Both the position numbers and the translations under genes were made by a program. A model generated the notes under the pieces. That model did no database searches, was not told the DNA's origin, and saw only the letters and a program-made list of their open reading frames with translations. Source: Treponema sp. (GTDB lineage Bacteria; Spirochaetota; Spirochaetia; Treponematales; Treponemataceae). Taken from it: a stretch of DNA of 60,158 nucleotides. The DNA lies in NCBI GenBank assembly GCA_017934745.1, contig JAGBIY010000008.1, positions 1-60,158 of the forward strand, read 5' to 3'. Positions 6,317 to 15,679 of the stretch are shown piece by piece; positions within the stretch are counted from its first letter, which is position 1; the number at the start of each line of letters is the position of its first letter.

Positions 6317-9300
6317 TCACTTCACAACCATGACTTTTCGGGTTTCGTCGATTCCCTTTCCGCTCACGCGCACGAAATACATTCCGCGGGCCACGGCTTT
6401 CCCCGAATTGTTCGTTCCGTCCCACTTGTAGTAGTGTGTTCCAGCCGTGGTCTTTCCTTTCGCAAGCCGCTTTATCACGTTTCCGTCGAGCGTCATGACG
6501 TACACGTTGAGGATTCCGTCGCTAGGCATGTCGACTTTCACCACGGTCGTCTCCTTGACGGTGGAGTTGATGACGTTGTTGAGGATGGAAACTCCACCCC
6601 TCTGGCTCTTTATGGAACCGAAATGGAAGCTCCACAAATCCAGGAAAGAGAAATCGCCCGACTTGATTCTGCTTTCCGGCATTGAGAACGAATAGAATCC
6701 CGTCACGTTCGTTCCGTCGCCGTCGTGGTCGATTTCGGTGCTGCCGATTTTGAACAGGAACTGCACTTCGTCGCCGGTCTTCCAGTTTCTCGAATCGGCC
6801 TCGCCCTCGTCGTTCTCGAAAGTGTAAGCCCACTCCCCGGAATTCTCGCCAGCGACAGGGAATTCGCTTTCAAGGGGGGAATCATTGTACGAAGGAGACA
6901 TGGAAGTCAAAAGCTCTGGAAGCCATATCCTCCACGAGACTCCAAGCTGCGTGTTGATGTTCGTGCTCACCCACCTTGAATCGATTTCACTCTTCAAGTC
7001 GGGAATCAGCTCCAGTGATGAACCGTCTCCGTCGTATGAAACGACCAACACGATGTCCTTCTTCTCGCGCAGTTTTCCGTAGTTTCCAGAATCCGCGGAG
7101 AAATCATGGACGGAATAGAGTTCAGCTTCGGCCGCCCCCTCCGAGTTTCCATAGATTCCCTTCGAGCTGAACCAGTCCTCCTCCGTCTCGTCCTCATCGG
7201 GAGCCGTGTAGGCGTAGAGCGCATCGACGGCGTTCACCGCGAAGTCCGAGATTATGTGCTTCGTGGAATTCTCAAGGAAATTGCCGAAAGAATCCTGAAT
7301 GTACGACTGGTAGCCAGAAATGTCGGACAAACCGGAGTTGTCGAGTTCTATGTACGTTCCCGGAATGTCGTCGAGTGAAACCTCCCTGTCCAGCGTGGCG
7401 ACGAGTTCCGTGTAGTCGGAGCCGCACCCCTTGAATTCGAGGCTCTCGATTGAGAACGAAGCGTTCCCTGAGACCTTCATGTTCGATTTTATGCGGTCGA
7501 GCGCGTCCTCAAGCCCTCCGCTGTCCTTCAACGAGGCGAGTTTGCTGCCCTTGAAGTACAGTTCCTTCGAGAAGATTATGTCGATTTTGTCGTGTCCAAT
7601 CGGAGCCAGAGTCAGCGTGAAATTCGGCGGCGAAATGTCGATTGACTGCAGGGTCTTCTTCGTGTCGCCGGAATCGACCATGACGAGCCTGTTTCCCGCC
7701 AAATCCGTTATGAAGCAGTTCGGGCTGTCCTCCGTTCCCGGTGTGTAGTAGATTGTGAACAGAGTCCGAACGGAAAGGTGTCCGTTCTGGTCGTCCTCGC
7801 TCAACGGAATCGCGATGTACGGTCCGTCGTCGTCGGTCGTGGAGCCTGTGTCGCCTTCCGTGTAGAAGACGTTGCTCAAGACGCTCTGCGTTATTCCGGT
7901 CGTGTTGAAATTCTTCACGAGCGATGTGGTGGAGCCTACCGTAGTCGAATAGGTGAACGCCCCCGACGCTCCGTCCAGGCTCGACTTTCGGATGCCGCCG
8001 GAAGTCATGTTCGAGGAAGACACGTCGTCCTGGGATTCGAACATTCTGGAGCCTCCGACGTATTCCGGCGCGGCGACCGCCACAGCATCGTCTTTCTGCC
8101 ATCCGCTCCTCGTGAGCCACGAGAATCCTGAATCTGAATAGACGCTTCTGGAATTGTCGTGGAGATGGATTTCCACATTGTACAAGTACGTCGCGCTTCT
8201 TGAGTTCGGCATTCCGACAATCTCGTACACCCTCGTTCCGCTGTCCTCGTCCGTGAACTTGTAGTCCTCGCCGTCGACATAGAACGCGAACACAGGCGCG
8301 CTCGTGTCCCAGCCCGTGTAGAGGCTCGAATCCCCCGATGCGAACGACACAGAGGACGAGCTGTCGGGCTTTCCGTTCACGGTGAGAGTCGGAAGAGGAT
8401 GCACAGCCGTGCTTTCCCCGTCGCAGCCGTTCTTCAATTCGTTTCCGTCGGAGTCCACGGCCTTGTCCGTTATGAAGTCGTTCGGGATCCTAGTCACTTC
8501 CCCGCCCAAAGCCGCCACGCTCTCTATGTAGCCGAGATAGTTGTTGTAGCCGCCTATCGGGTTCGCCTCGTCCACATAGCCCGCGACGGAGATTCTGACC
8601 CTGTGGGACTGGATTTCGGATGTTCCGCCGGCCGTCAGCGCGAACTTTCTGTAGAGGGCGTGGGGCTTGGCTGAATCGAGTCCGCCCGTCCAGCCGCCGT
8701 TTCCGTCGGACGATTTGATGCCCGCCTTCACGCTTCCAGACTCGATTGTGGCGAAGCCCGCGACCGTCACGCCGTCAGCGTTGTCCGTTATCGCGCCTCC
8801 GTGTTCGAGAGCGGAAGAGAACGACGAAGAAGCCTGCTTGTTCACATCGCCCGCGTCGTATGCCAAGTCGCCGATGTCCACAGGCTCCGAATAGACGAAT
8901 TCTATGAAGTTGTGCGAGTCGAAGTATTCCTGGACAGTCCCCTTCGAGTGCAGCTCCTGCCCGGTTCCGACTCCGACAAGAACAGACGAGCAGTGGTCTT
9001 CCGTGTCGGTGTAGGCGGAAGTGTTGTACGAGTCCGCGCCGTAGCCCTCGCACATGGTGTGGCCGTACTCTGCGGAGAAAAGCCCCACGAGCCACGAGAG
9101 GTCGGTCGTCAAATCCTTGTGGATTCCATTCCTGTTCGTGGACTCGGAAGCCCCGGAAGAAGCGCCTGTGGCGTCGGTGTTCCAGCTGGAAGTGGTCTTC
9201 AAGTAGATTTTCGTTATGTCCGTGTCGGTCGTTTTCAGAGCAGTCGTGCAGTCGGGGTCGGAATAGACGCCGTCCGAGAGGGAGACAGAACCTCCGCCCA

Positions 9301-12300
9301 TCCATGCGCCGCCAGAAGAGAGAGATGCGCTCAATGCGCAGTTTGCAGTGATTTCGCCGTTCGAGTTCTCTATCGGCACGTTGAATTCAACGCAGAGCAC
9401 GTCGTCGTAGACTGAATAGGCCTTGGTGATTTTTGGGGCTACGAAGGCGAATCCTTTTGTCGAAGCCACGCTTCCGTCCGAGCCGTACACGGACGTGTTT
9501 CCGCCGCCGTCGGTCACGTTCTGGTATTCCGCTCCAGAAGCGGCCGCCACGCACGAATTCGACGAGACGGTGACGTTCGAGACCGTGGAGTTGAAGACCG
9601 CAGCCGAATATTTGTCCGCACCCCAATGTCCGGCAGCCGCGCTCGAACTTGGGTTGAACGTGACTTTAGAGTCGGAATTTCCAGGAAGGGAGAGAGAGAG
9701 GGAAGACGCATTCAAATTCGTTCCGTTGACATAGAAATTTCCGCCAACATTCAAGCTGCCGCTCAAAGTTCCAAAAGACGCAGAATATGGAGAAGCGTAT
9801 GAAGAAGCGAGAGCCGAACCTGTTCCAGCGTAGGCGAACCTCGTGTCGGTTCCGGAATAGCGCGGATCGTCCGCGTTGTAGGAGCTTCCGCGCACGATGA
9901 AAGAGCCGGAGCCTCCGCTGGAGGCCTGAGTTTTTACGCTGCCAGTCAAATTGAGAGTTCCTGACAGGAAAAAGAAATCCCCAGCCGTCAACGGAGACGA
10001 AAGAGACACCGTTTTTCCGTCCGCATCCAAATCCAAGCTTCCGTTCACCGTTATCGCCGACGCGCTCCACTCGCCGTCGTTCTCAGGAATCATCTTCACA
10101 AGTTTGAGCCCTGTCGCGGAATCCGTTTTAGTCGCCTTGTACGTCTGCGCGCCTGTCGTCCTGTAGTCGCCTGAATAAAGCTTCACTTCCGTCGCTGAAA
10201 GGGAGACGCTTCCGCTTCCAGAGCTTATTCCGTGGAGTTCAGCCGTCCCTGTGCATTCCGCAGTCAATTTTGAGTTTGCCGTGACGGCGCAATCTACGGC
10301 GAAGGAGCCTGTGACTTTCATTGTCTGCTCTCCGCCGTAATAGAAGAGAACGGAGGAAGCGTCCAGATTAAGGGATTTTTCCGATGTTATTTTCTTTCCG
10401 TTGAATGTGATGCTGTCTGCCTTCATGTCTACCGAAGTCGCACCGGACGCGGTGTTTTTGAGTTTCAGAGTCGCAGAGGAGCATTCAAAATCGCCGGATG
10501 TCAAGGAAACATTTCCGGCAAGGGTTGTTTCGCTTCCGCCGTTTATTTTGAAATCGCCCGATGACAAAGAGACCGCTCCGCCGATTTCCACTACAGTCGC
10601 GCTTCCGCCGTTGATTGCGAGGTTTCCGTTTCCGCTCAATCCGTCTGTGCATGAGACCGTGAACGATTCTGACGCGCTTGCGTCGATTGTCGTCGTGATT
10701 CCAGAAGCGTCCAGCACGACCGATGGAACGGCGATTGTGGAAGCGTCCGAAGGCAAAGTCAGGGTCACGCCGGTAGAATCGGAGACAGCAGGCTTGAAAG
10801 TGAGTTTTTCCGCCGCAACGGAATATGTTCCAGGAGAATCGCTGTTCGACGCGAGATTTCCGCTTCCTTCGATTACGACGTTTTTGTATGAGAGATTTTC
10901 AATATCCGAGAGAGTCCCGCTTCCGTTTCCGAAAAAGTACCATGTTCCGTTTTCCGACACATTTGAGGAATCAGTCGGAAGCACAATCGTGGCTGTCGAT
11001 GACAGTTGGCTTCCGTGAAGATGCATGTTTCCCGTGTTGCTGAAAGCGTCCGAAACAATCAGCCCGTACCCGGCAAGATAAAGGTTAGCGTCGTCGGTGA
11101 CGGTCGAAGAGCCGTTTGTCGTCGATTCAACATGAAGCTCGGCGAACGATGCATCTGCTGAAAGCTCCGGCCAATCCGATATTGTCTTGTTCTCTATCGT
11201 CGGCTGCTGGATGTAAATCGAGCACTTTCCGTAGAGCGGGTTCGACGAATCCAGAGTGGGAGCGGACGAAACGGATATCACAGTTCCGTCCCTCTTTTTC
11301 TGCGCCCAGTTTCCAGCGTCCGTCCAAGAGGTGCCGTTCGCTCCAATCCAGTAGTAGTCGAGCTTGAACACCCATCCGTAGGGAATCGCACCGACAGGCA
11401 CCGAGTTCCAGACCGTGTATGTCGTCGTCGCATCGCTTCCGTCGCCCGGGTCGATTCCGATTGTGACGTCCTCGCCCACGCTCAGGAATTCGCCAGTCTC
11501 CTGGGATTCCGAAAGGGTAATCGAGCCTTCGCCAGAAATCGAAAGAAGCGAGGACGTGTCCGTGCCTGACAGAGAAAGAGCACCTTCCACCACAAGCCTG
11601 TCCGTCACGGTTATCGTCTTTCCTCCCAAATCCGTCGCCGAGAGGTTGTTGAATGCAGGCTCCGCCGCGGAAGTCTTTCCTTTGATTGTCAGATTGTCTC
11701 CGCTTGGGTTCAATATGACGGTTCCGTTGTTGTGCGTGAATTTCGTCTTGTTCAAGTTGACCAGAGAACCGTTGAATTCAGTCTCGGAAGAGGAAGCCGT
11801 GAGTTTCCCCTCCGTTCCGCTGTACGTGAAGTCGTAGTCGCCCTTGAACGTGATTTTTCCAGACCCGCCGACAATCGTGCCCTCGTTCGATGTTGCGCCC
11901 TCGACAGTGAATTCTCCGCTCGACAGCGAAAGCTTCGCTCCTGATGCATTCGAAAGCGAAGATATCGTCATGCTATCGGAAGTTATCTCGACAGTTCCAG
12001 AATTCGTCACGTTCCCGGCTGTTCCGCCCACAATGTTCACGAATCCATCAAAAGACAAATCGCAGGAATTGTACTCGGCCGAGGAGACCGTTATCGCCTT
12101 GGAAGAATCGCTTCCTCCTGTGAAGACAGATTCAGGGCTTCCTGACGTGATTGTGAGATTTTCAATTTCAACGCTTCCGTCTCCAGAATTCGCGACAGAG
12201 CTTCCATTCTCCGTGAAGTCGCTGATGGTGACCTTTCCGCCCCCGCTGTTCGTGAGCGTCTTCCCGGACTCGGATTCCACGCTTCCGCCCAGCGCAGAAT

Positions 12301-15142
12301 CCGAGTCCGAAGCAAATGTCGCGTCCCCGTCGAATTTCACGCTGCCCGAACTGTCGACAGGTCCCGCAAATTCCACATCGTCCGTGAATTCCACGTTCTC
12401 GAACGAACATTTGCCACTTCCGTCTGTGAAAGAGGAGATTTTCATCACATTCGAGGAATCGCCCTTGAACGAAAGCTCATTCGCGGTTATTGCACTCGCG
12501 TCGAATTTGTACGTGTTGGACGAATCCGCACCCGAAGCGTCGAACACAAGCCCCGAAGACGGAATGTTGTTGAACGTCACGATACCGGCCCCGGAGAAAG
12601 TCCACGTTCCCTTGTCGACCACGCTCGAACAGTTTTCCGCGATGTAGAGCGTTCCGTTCACAGTGACGCTTCCCCCAGACTCGTTCGTGAAGTCCGCCCA
12701 TATCGCCGACGCGCCTGTTTCTGTCTTGAAAGTTCCTTTGTTCGTCAGTTCCGAGTTGATTTCGCCTCCGTCAGCCAACTCAAGAGTTCCGCCAGATTCC
12801 ACAGTGAAAGACGAAGCGGCCTTTATGTTGCCGGAGACAGTCCATTCGCCCGACTCAATCACGAGGTCGTTGTAGTCCGCCGTGTCTTTGTCGCTTCCGT
12901 AGTCCGTCACAGTGCCGGTTCCAGCAGAATAGACGACGGTGCCGGAATCGTTGTCCATTATCAAAGCAGAAGAGGAATCACGAATACGCCCGGCTCCAGT
13001 AAATTTCAAGAACCCATGATTGACGAACAAATCGGAAGAAGAGTCAGAAGATGAGCAGTCGATATTTCCAGAACCGAGAACAACAAGAGTTTTTTCGTTC
13101 GTGGTGTCGGAAGAGGAAGAACCGATTGCGAGTGTCGATATTTTTACGTCGGACGCATAATCCGATACGTCAAGCTCGTAAACGGCAGAGTCCGAAATTA
13201 TTATCTGCGCTGTTCCGTCAGAATAAGAAGGATAGGCATTTGCGGGAAGAAGATTCGCCCCGTCTTCATCAGTCGCCCAGTTGCCGCCGGAAGCGTTCAG
13301 CCAAGAAGTGCTGTTCGTTCCAATCCAATAGAAGACCGTGGAGAACCAGTTCGTCGTAGAGGAATCAGTATCGGCTATTGAAAAATCAGAGGAAATTGAA
13401 GCATAGGCGTTGAACAAAGAAAGTTCTGTTGCGGATGTTGAATTTTTCACCACGACATACTCAAAATCGGAATTGCTCGGAGCGGTCGAAAAAGCCACGT
13501 TCCATTTGTCGGAGGAATCGATAGAATCAAGCGTCACATTTTTTCCGCTGGAGCCTTTCACGACAAAATTTTCAGTAATCGTCTGTGTTTCTCCGCTCTC
13601 AAATTCAATAGTGGACGCAGAACCGAAAGAAGAATTGTCGATTGTGAAGTTCTTGAAAGTATTAGAACCTGAAATTTTTGCGTTTCCTGTGAATGTGAAT
13701 GAATAATCTGAAAGGTCCGCAGCAAAACCTGCATCAAAATTTGCTGAATTGGAAACCTCAAATTGAATATCCTCATCTAAAGAAACCAATCTCCCAGATG
13801 CATAAAAATTTTTCAATGCATAGTTTTTTCCAACATCTTTAGCGAAATAGACAATCTCGGATTCTCCACCCATAAACGAAAGATTGAATTCTCCCGATGA
13901 CGAAGAATCCAAAGTGTCAGAAAAAAAGATAGTTCCATTACCCTGCAATGTCGCATCCGCCAAAAGACTGACAGGACTGTTTATCAGGATGTTTCCAGAA
14001 TATGCGTTTACAGGATAGTCGCAGTTGAAATATATCGTTTCTCCAGTTTCTGCGGTCAAAGAGACATTGCCCGCCATCGACCATACAGTCTGTGATACTG
14101 TTATTTTTCCTCCAGTTGCAAGTTCAATTTTCCCGTCAGACGCTATTCCATTGGCGGTTACGCCTGATAAAGAAGAAGCAGAGCCAACCGCAGTAACCGA
14201 GCCAGTTGAATCAAGGCTTCCGACTGTCAAATCCCCCGCCGTTTTTAGAACGACGCTTGCGGAACTCCCACATGCCACGGTCGAGACTTCATGCTCCACG
14301 CTGCCTAGGGAAAAAATGCCAGCGGTATTGCATGAATTCAAAAGAAGTTTTTCCGCTGTTATGACGCCGGTCGAAGTTACAGTTCCTCCAGCGATTATCT
14401 CAAGTTTAGTGTCAGACGAGCCAACCACATTAACAGGACCGCGGAACGAAATATTTCCGCTTGATTGTATCCTTGCGCCCGCCAATCTCGTAGTTCCGCT
14501 GCCGCTTGTAAAAGACGAAAGCTCCGTTGCCGTTCCGACCGCCTTTGCAAAAATCGCAGTTCCGCTTCCGTCCAATGAAAGGGAATGCTCTCCATCAACC
14601 TTGCCGCCGAATATTATGTTCTTGCTTCCGAAAGACAAAACCGTGTCGCCAGAAAGGTTCACATTGCCCGCATAATGCTGGCCATACCCCGACGTCGTTG
14701 TCGTAATGGACGCGGAAGCGTCGATTGAACCAGAAATGTCGGACGCGCCGCCGACATAAATCGCGCCGACAGTGATTGTTCCGCTGTTCGTCAAATCTCC
14801 GGACAGTTCCAAAGAGTAGCCTGTTCCATCGATTGTTCCTTCGTTTGTAAGTTCCGCCATCGAAACGTTGGTGTCAAGCGTTACAGTTCCAGTTGAATCA
14901 ATCTGAACCGTGTCGCTTGGATCAAGTCCAGGGTATGAAGTTCCGCTGTCGTCGCTCGTCCAGTTTGACGAATCGCTCCATGAAGAGCCGTCTCCCCCGC
15001 CCGTCCAGCTGTATGTAAAAGAGAACGAAGGAGCGGAAATAGAGAAAAATGCGAGCAGAAAAAGAAAAAAGCTGATACGAGAAAAATATGACTTTTCAAA
15101 AGCGGCGGACTCGCCGGCAAATTCAAAAAACTTCATCTTCAT
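6317..15142 (-). CDS. Giant beta-strand-repeat surface protein with C-terminal FlgD-like Ig domain
   Basis: About 2,941 residues, rich in Ser, Thr, Gly and Asp. The N-terminus has a long, partly charged lead and a hydrophobic core (FFLFLLAFFSISAPSFSF), a plausible signal peptide. Three modules open with a W-x-G...SW...NW motif at about residues 45, 605 and 1260, followed by long stretches of short alternating strands of the type seen in adhesins and autotransporter passengers. The last 75 residues form a FlgD-type Ig domain (YKWDGTNNSGKAVARGMYFVRV). No beta-barrel is evident. The frame extends to 15229, but that stretch is made of palindromes; ATG 15142 or 15136 is more likely. No strong ribosome site is visible. 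Function unknown, probably surface attachment. Confidence 0.8.
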   Translation of the reverse strand: MKMKFFEFAGESAAFEKSYFSRISFFLFLLAFFSISAPSFSFTYSWTGGGDGSSWSDSSNWTSDDSGTSYPGLDPSDTVQIDSTGTVTLDTNVSMAELTNEGTIDGTGYSLELSGDLTNSGTITVGAIYVGGASDISGSIDASASITTTTSGYGQHYAGNVNLSGDTVLSFGSKNIIFGGKVDGEHSLSLDGSGTAIFAKAVGTATELSSFTSGSGTTRLAGARIQSSGNISFRGPVNVVGSSDTKLEIIAGGTVTSTGVITAEKLLLNSCNTAGIFSLGSVEHEVSTVACGSSASVVLKTAGDLTVGSLDSTGSVTAVGSASSLSGVTANGIASDGKIELATGGKITVSQTVWSMAGNVSLTAETGETIYFNCDYPVNAYSGNILINSPVSLLADATLQGNGTIFFSDTLDSSSSGEFNLSFMGGESEIVYFAKDVGKNYALKNFYASGRLVSLDEDIQFEVSNSANFDAGFAADLSDYSFTFTGNAKISGSNTFKNFTIDNSSFGSASTIEFESGETQTITENFVVKGSSGKNVTLDSIDSSDKWNVAFSTAPSNSDFEYVVVKNSTSATELSLFNAYASISSDFSIADTDSSTTNWFSTVFYWIGTNSTSWLNASGGNWATDEDGANLLPANAYPSYSDGTAQIIISDSAVYELDVSDYASDVKISTLAIGSSSSDTTNEKTLVVLGSGNIDCSSSDSSSDLFVNHGFLKFTGAGRIRDSSSALIMDNDSGTVVYSAGTGTVTDYGSDKDTADYNDLVIESGEWTVSGNIKAASSFTVESGGTLELADGGEINSELTNKGTFKTETGASAIWADFTNESGGSVTVNGTLYIAENCSSVVDKGTWTFSGAGIVTFNNIPSSGLVFDASGADSSNTYKFDASAITANELSFKGDSSNVMKISSFTDGSGKCSFENVEFTDDVEFAGPVDSSGSVKFDGDATFASDSDSALGGSVESESGKTLTNSGGGKVTISDFTENGSSVANSGDGSVEIENLTITSGSPESVFTGGSDSSKAITVSSAEYNSCDLSFDGFVNIVGGTAGNVTNSGTVEITSDSMTISSLSNASGAKLSLSSGEFTVEGATSNEGTIVGGSGKITFKGDYDFTYSGTEGKLTASSSETEFNGSLVNLNKTKFTHNNGTVILNPSGDNLTIKGKTSAAEPAFNNLSATDLGGKTITVTDRLVVEGALSLSGTDTSSLLSISGEGSITLSESQETGEFLSVGEDVTIGIDPGDGSDATTTYTVWNSVPVGAIPYGWVFKLDYYWIGANGTSWTDAGNWAQKKRDGTVISVSSAPTLDSSNPLYGKCSIYIQQPTIENKTISDWPELSADASFAELHVESTTNGSSTVTDDANLYLAGYGLIVSDAFSNTGNMHLHGSQLSSTATIVLPTDSSNVSENGTWYFFGNGSGTLSDIENLSYKNVVIEGSGNLASNSDSPGTYSVAAEKLTFKPAVSDSTGVTLTLPSDASTIAVPSVVLDASGITTTIDASASESFTVSCTDGLSGNGNLAINGGSATVVEIGGAVSLSSGDFKINGGSETTLAGNVSLTSGDFECSSATLKLKNTASGATSVDMKADSITFNGKKITSEKSLNLDASSVLFYYGGEQTMKVTGSFAVDCAVTANSKLTAECTGTAELHGISSGSGSVSLSATEVKLYSGDYRTTGAQTYKATKTDSATGLKLVKMIPENDGEWSASAITVNGSLDLDADGKTVSLSSPLTAGDFFFLSGTLNLTGSVKTQASSGGSGSFIVRGSSYNADDPRYSGTDTRFAYAGTGSALASSYASPYSASFGTLSGSLNVGGNFYVNGTNLNASSLSLSLPGNSDSKVTFNPSSSAAAGHWGADKYSAAVFNSTVSNVTVSSNSCVAAASGAEYQNVTDGGGNTSVYGSDGSVASTKGFAFVAPKITKAYSVYDDVLCVEFNVPIENSNGEITANCALSASLSSGGAWMGGGSVSLSDGVYSDPDCTTALKTTDTDITKIYLKTTSSWNTDATGASSGASESTNRNGIHKDLTTDLSWLVGLFSAEYGHTMCEGYGADSYNTSAYTDTEDHCSSVLVGVGTGQELHSKGTVQEYFDSHNFIEFVYSEPVDIGDLAYDAGDVNKQASSSFSSALEHGGAITDNADGVTVAGFATIESGSVKAGIKSSDGNGGWTGGLDSAKPHALYRKFALTAGGTSEIQSHRVRISVAGYVDEANPIGGYNNYLGYIESVAALGGEVTRIPNDFITDKAVDSDGNELKNGCDGESTAVHPLPTLTVNGKPDSSSSVSFASGDSSLYTGWDTSAPVFAFYVDGEDYKFTDEDSGTRVYEIVGMPNSRSATYLYNVEIHLHDNSRSVYSDSGFSWLTRSGWQKDDAVAVAAPEYVGGSRMFESQDDVSSSNMTSGGIRKSSLDGASGAFTYSTTVGSTTSLVKNFNTTGITQSVLSNVFYTEGDTGSTTDDDGPYIAIPLSEDDQNGHLSVRTLFTIYYTPGTEDSPNCFITDLAGNRLVMVDSGDTKKTLQSIDISPPNFTLTLAPIGHDKIDIIFSKELYFKGSKLASLKDSGGLEDALDRIKSNMKVSGNASFSIESLEFKGCGSDYTELVATLDREVSLDDIPGTYIELDNSGLSDISGYQSYIQDSFGNFLENSTKHIISDFAVNAVDALYAYTAPDEDETEEDWFSSKGIYGNSEGAAEAELYSVHDFSADSGNYGKLREKKDIVLVVSYDGDGSSLELIPDLKSEIDSRWVSTNINTQLGVSWRIWLPELLTSMSPSYNDSPLESEFPVAGENSGEWAYTFENDEGEADSRNWKTGDEVQFLFKIGSTEIDHDGDGTNVTGFYSFSMPESRIKSGDFSFLDLWSFHFGSIKSQRGGVSILNNVINSTVKETTVVKVDMPSDGILNVYVMTLDGNVIKRLAKGKTTAGTHYYKWDGTNNSGKAVARGMYFVRVSGKGIDETRKVMVVK

Positions 15143-15162
15143 ATTTTCGGCAGAAAAATAGA

Positions 15163-15195
15163 CCTGTTCGATAACTTCGTTATCGCTCAGGTCGA
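15163..15195 (-). terminator. Hairpin with T-tract upstream of the giant gene
   Basis: Read on the minus strand GACCTG...CAGGTC encloses CGATAAC-GAA-GTTATCG and is followed by TATTTTTCTG. It could terminate the small gene at 15343-15657 or attenuate the giant gene, whose start lies about 20 nt beyond. It belongs loosely to the CCTGTTC hairpin family also seen at 15245-15280 and 59080-59116. Confidence 0.55.
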
Positions 15196-15234
15196 CGAGA
15201 ATGGAATCGCAAAAATAGTGCGATTCCATTCTCG
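15196..15234. repeat. Perfect 16-bp inverted repeat
   Basis: Arms at 15196-15211 and 15219-15234 with a 7-nt loop; the arms contain GAATGGAATCGC and its exact complement. It lies in the leader region of the giant surface-protein gene, between two other hairpins. Confidence 0.8.
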
Positions 15235-15244
15235 CATTTCAGAG

Positions 15245-15280
15245 TAACCTGTTCAGAAACTGAAGTTTCCGAACAGGTTT
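15245..15280. repeat. CCTGTTC-family hairpin
   Basis: The stem AACCTGTTC (15246-15254) pairs with GAACAGGTT (15271-15279) around an inner GAAAC/GTTTC stem. A close relative occurs at 59080-59116 and a degenerate one near 28974-29007. Confidence 0.7.
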
Positions 15281-15342
15281 TATGGGTCTTTCACAATCCA
15301 ACACGGACGAAACGAAGAGAAGCGGCGTTTTTCAGAGCCGGC

Positions 15343-15657
15343 TCAGCGGCATTCGTCGATTACAGCGTCGTCTTCCGGCACCGTGAAGACATCGCACTTT
15401 CCGTCCTCGTCGAAGAAATCCGAAATCTCCTCGATTCTCAAGGCGGACTCCAGGCTGTCGTCGTGGACGATGACCAAATCGGCGGTTGAAATCACGGTGT
15501 CCCATTTCGTCTTGTTGAAGAGAGCCAAGAATTCATCGTCGGAGAAAACGAATTTTTTCCCGACGCGCACTTTTATGTAGGCGATTGGAGATTTGCACTC
15601 GCCTATCGCGTTGACCACGGCGTAATAAATATGCGCGCACACACTTTTTAAATCCAT
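15343..15657 (-). CDS. Hypothetical protein, 104 residues
   Basis: Begins MDLKSVCAHIYYAVVNA and ends with an acidic stretch (DFFDEDGKCDVFTVPEDD). No signal peptide, membrane segment or family motif that I recognise. ATG 15657 is preferred over 15666, because a TATAAT-like sequence lies just upstream on the minus strand and there is no ribosome site, suggesting a leaderless message. It is divergent from the DUF368 gene with only 22 nt between start codons, so the two promoters must overlap. Confidence 0.6.
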   Translation of the reverse strand: MDLKSVCAHIYYAVVNAIGECKSPIAYIKVRVGKKFVFSDDEFLALFNKTKWDTVISTADLVIVHDDSLESALRIEEISDFFDEDGKCDVFTVPEDDAVIDECR

Positions 15658-15666
15658 GGAATTCAT

Positions 15667-15672
15667 TATAAT
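15667..15672 (+). promoter_or_regulatory. -10 box of the DUF368 gene
   Basis: TATAAT lies 7 nt before ATG 15680, with no ribosome site between. The -35 region (CTTTTT near 15644) is poor. Confidence 0.45.
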
Positions 15673-15679
15673 TCACTTC

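Noticed and set aside
15142..15229. The longer N-terminus (MESHYFCDSI...) of the giant surface protein
   Set aside because: This stretch is encoded by two palindromes and would place charged residues before the signal peptide; translation from 15142 or 15136 is more sensible.
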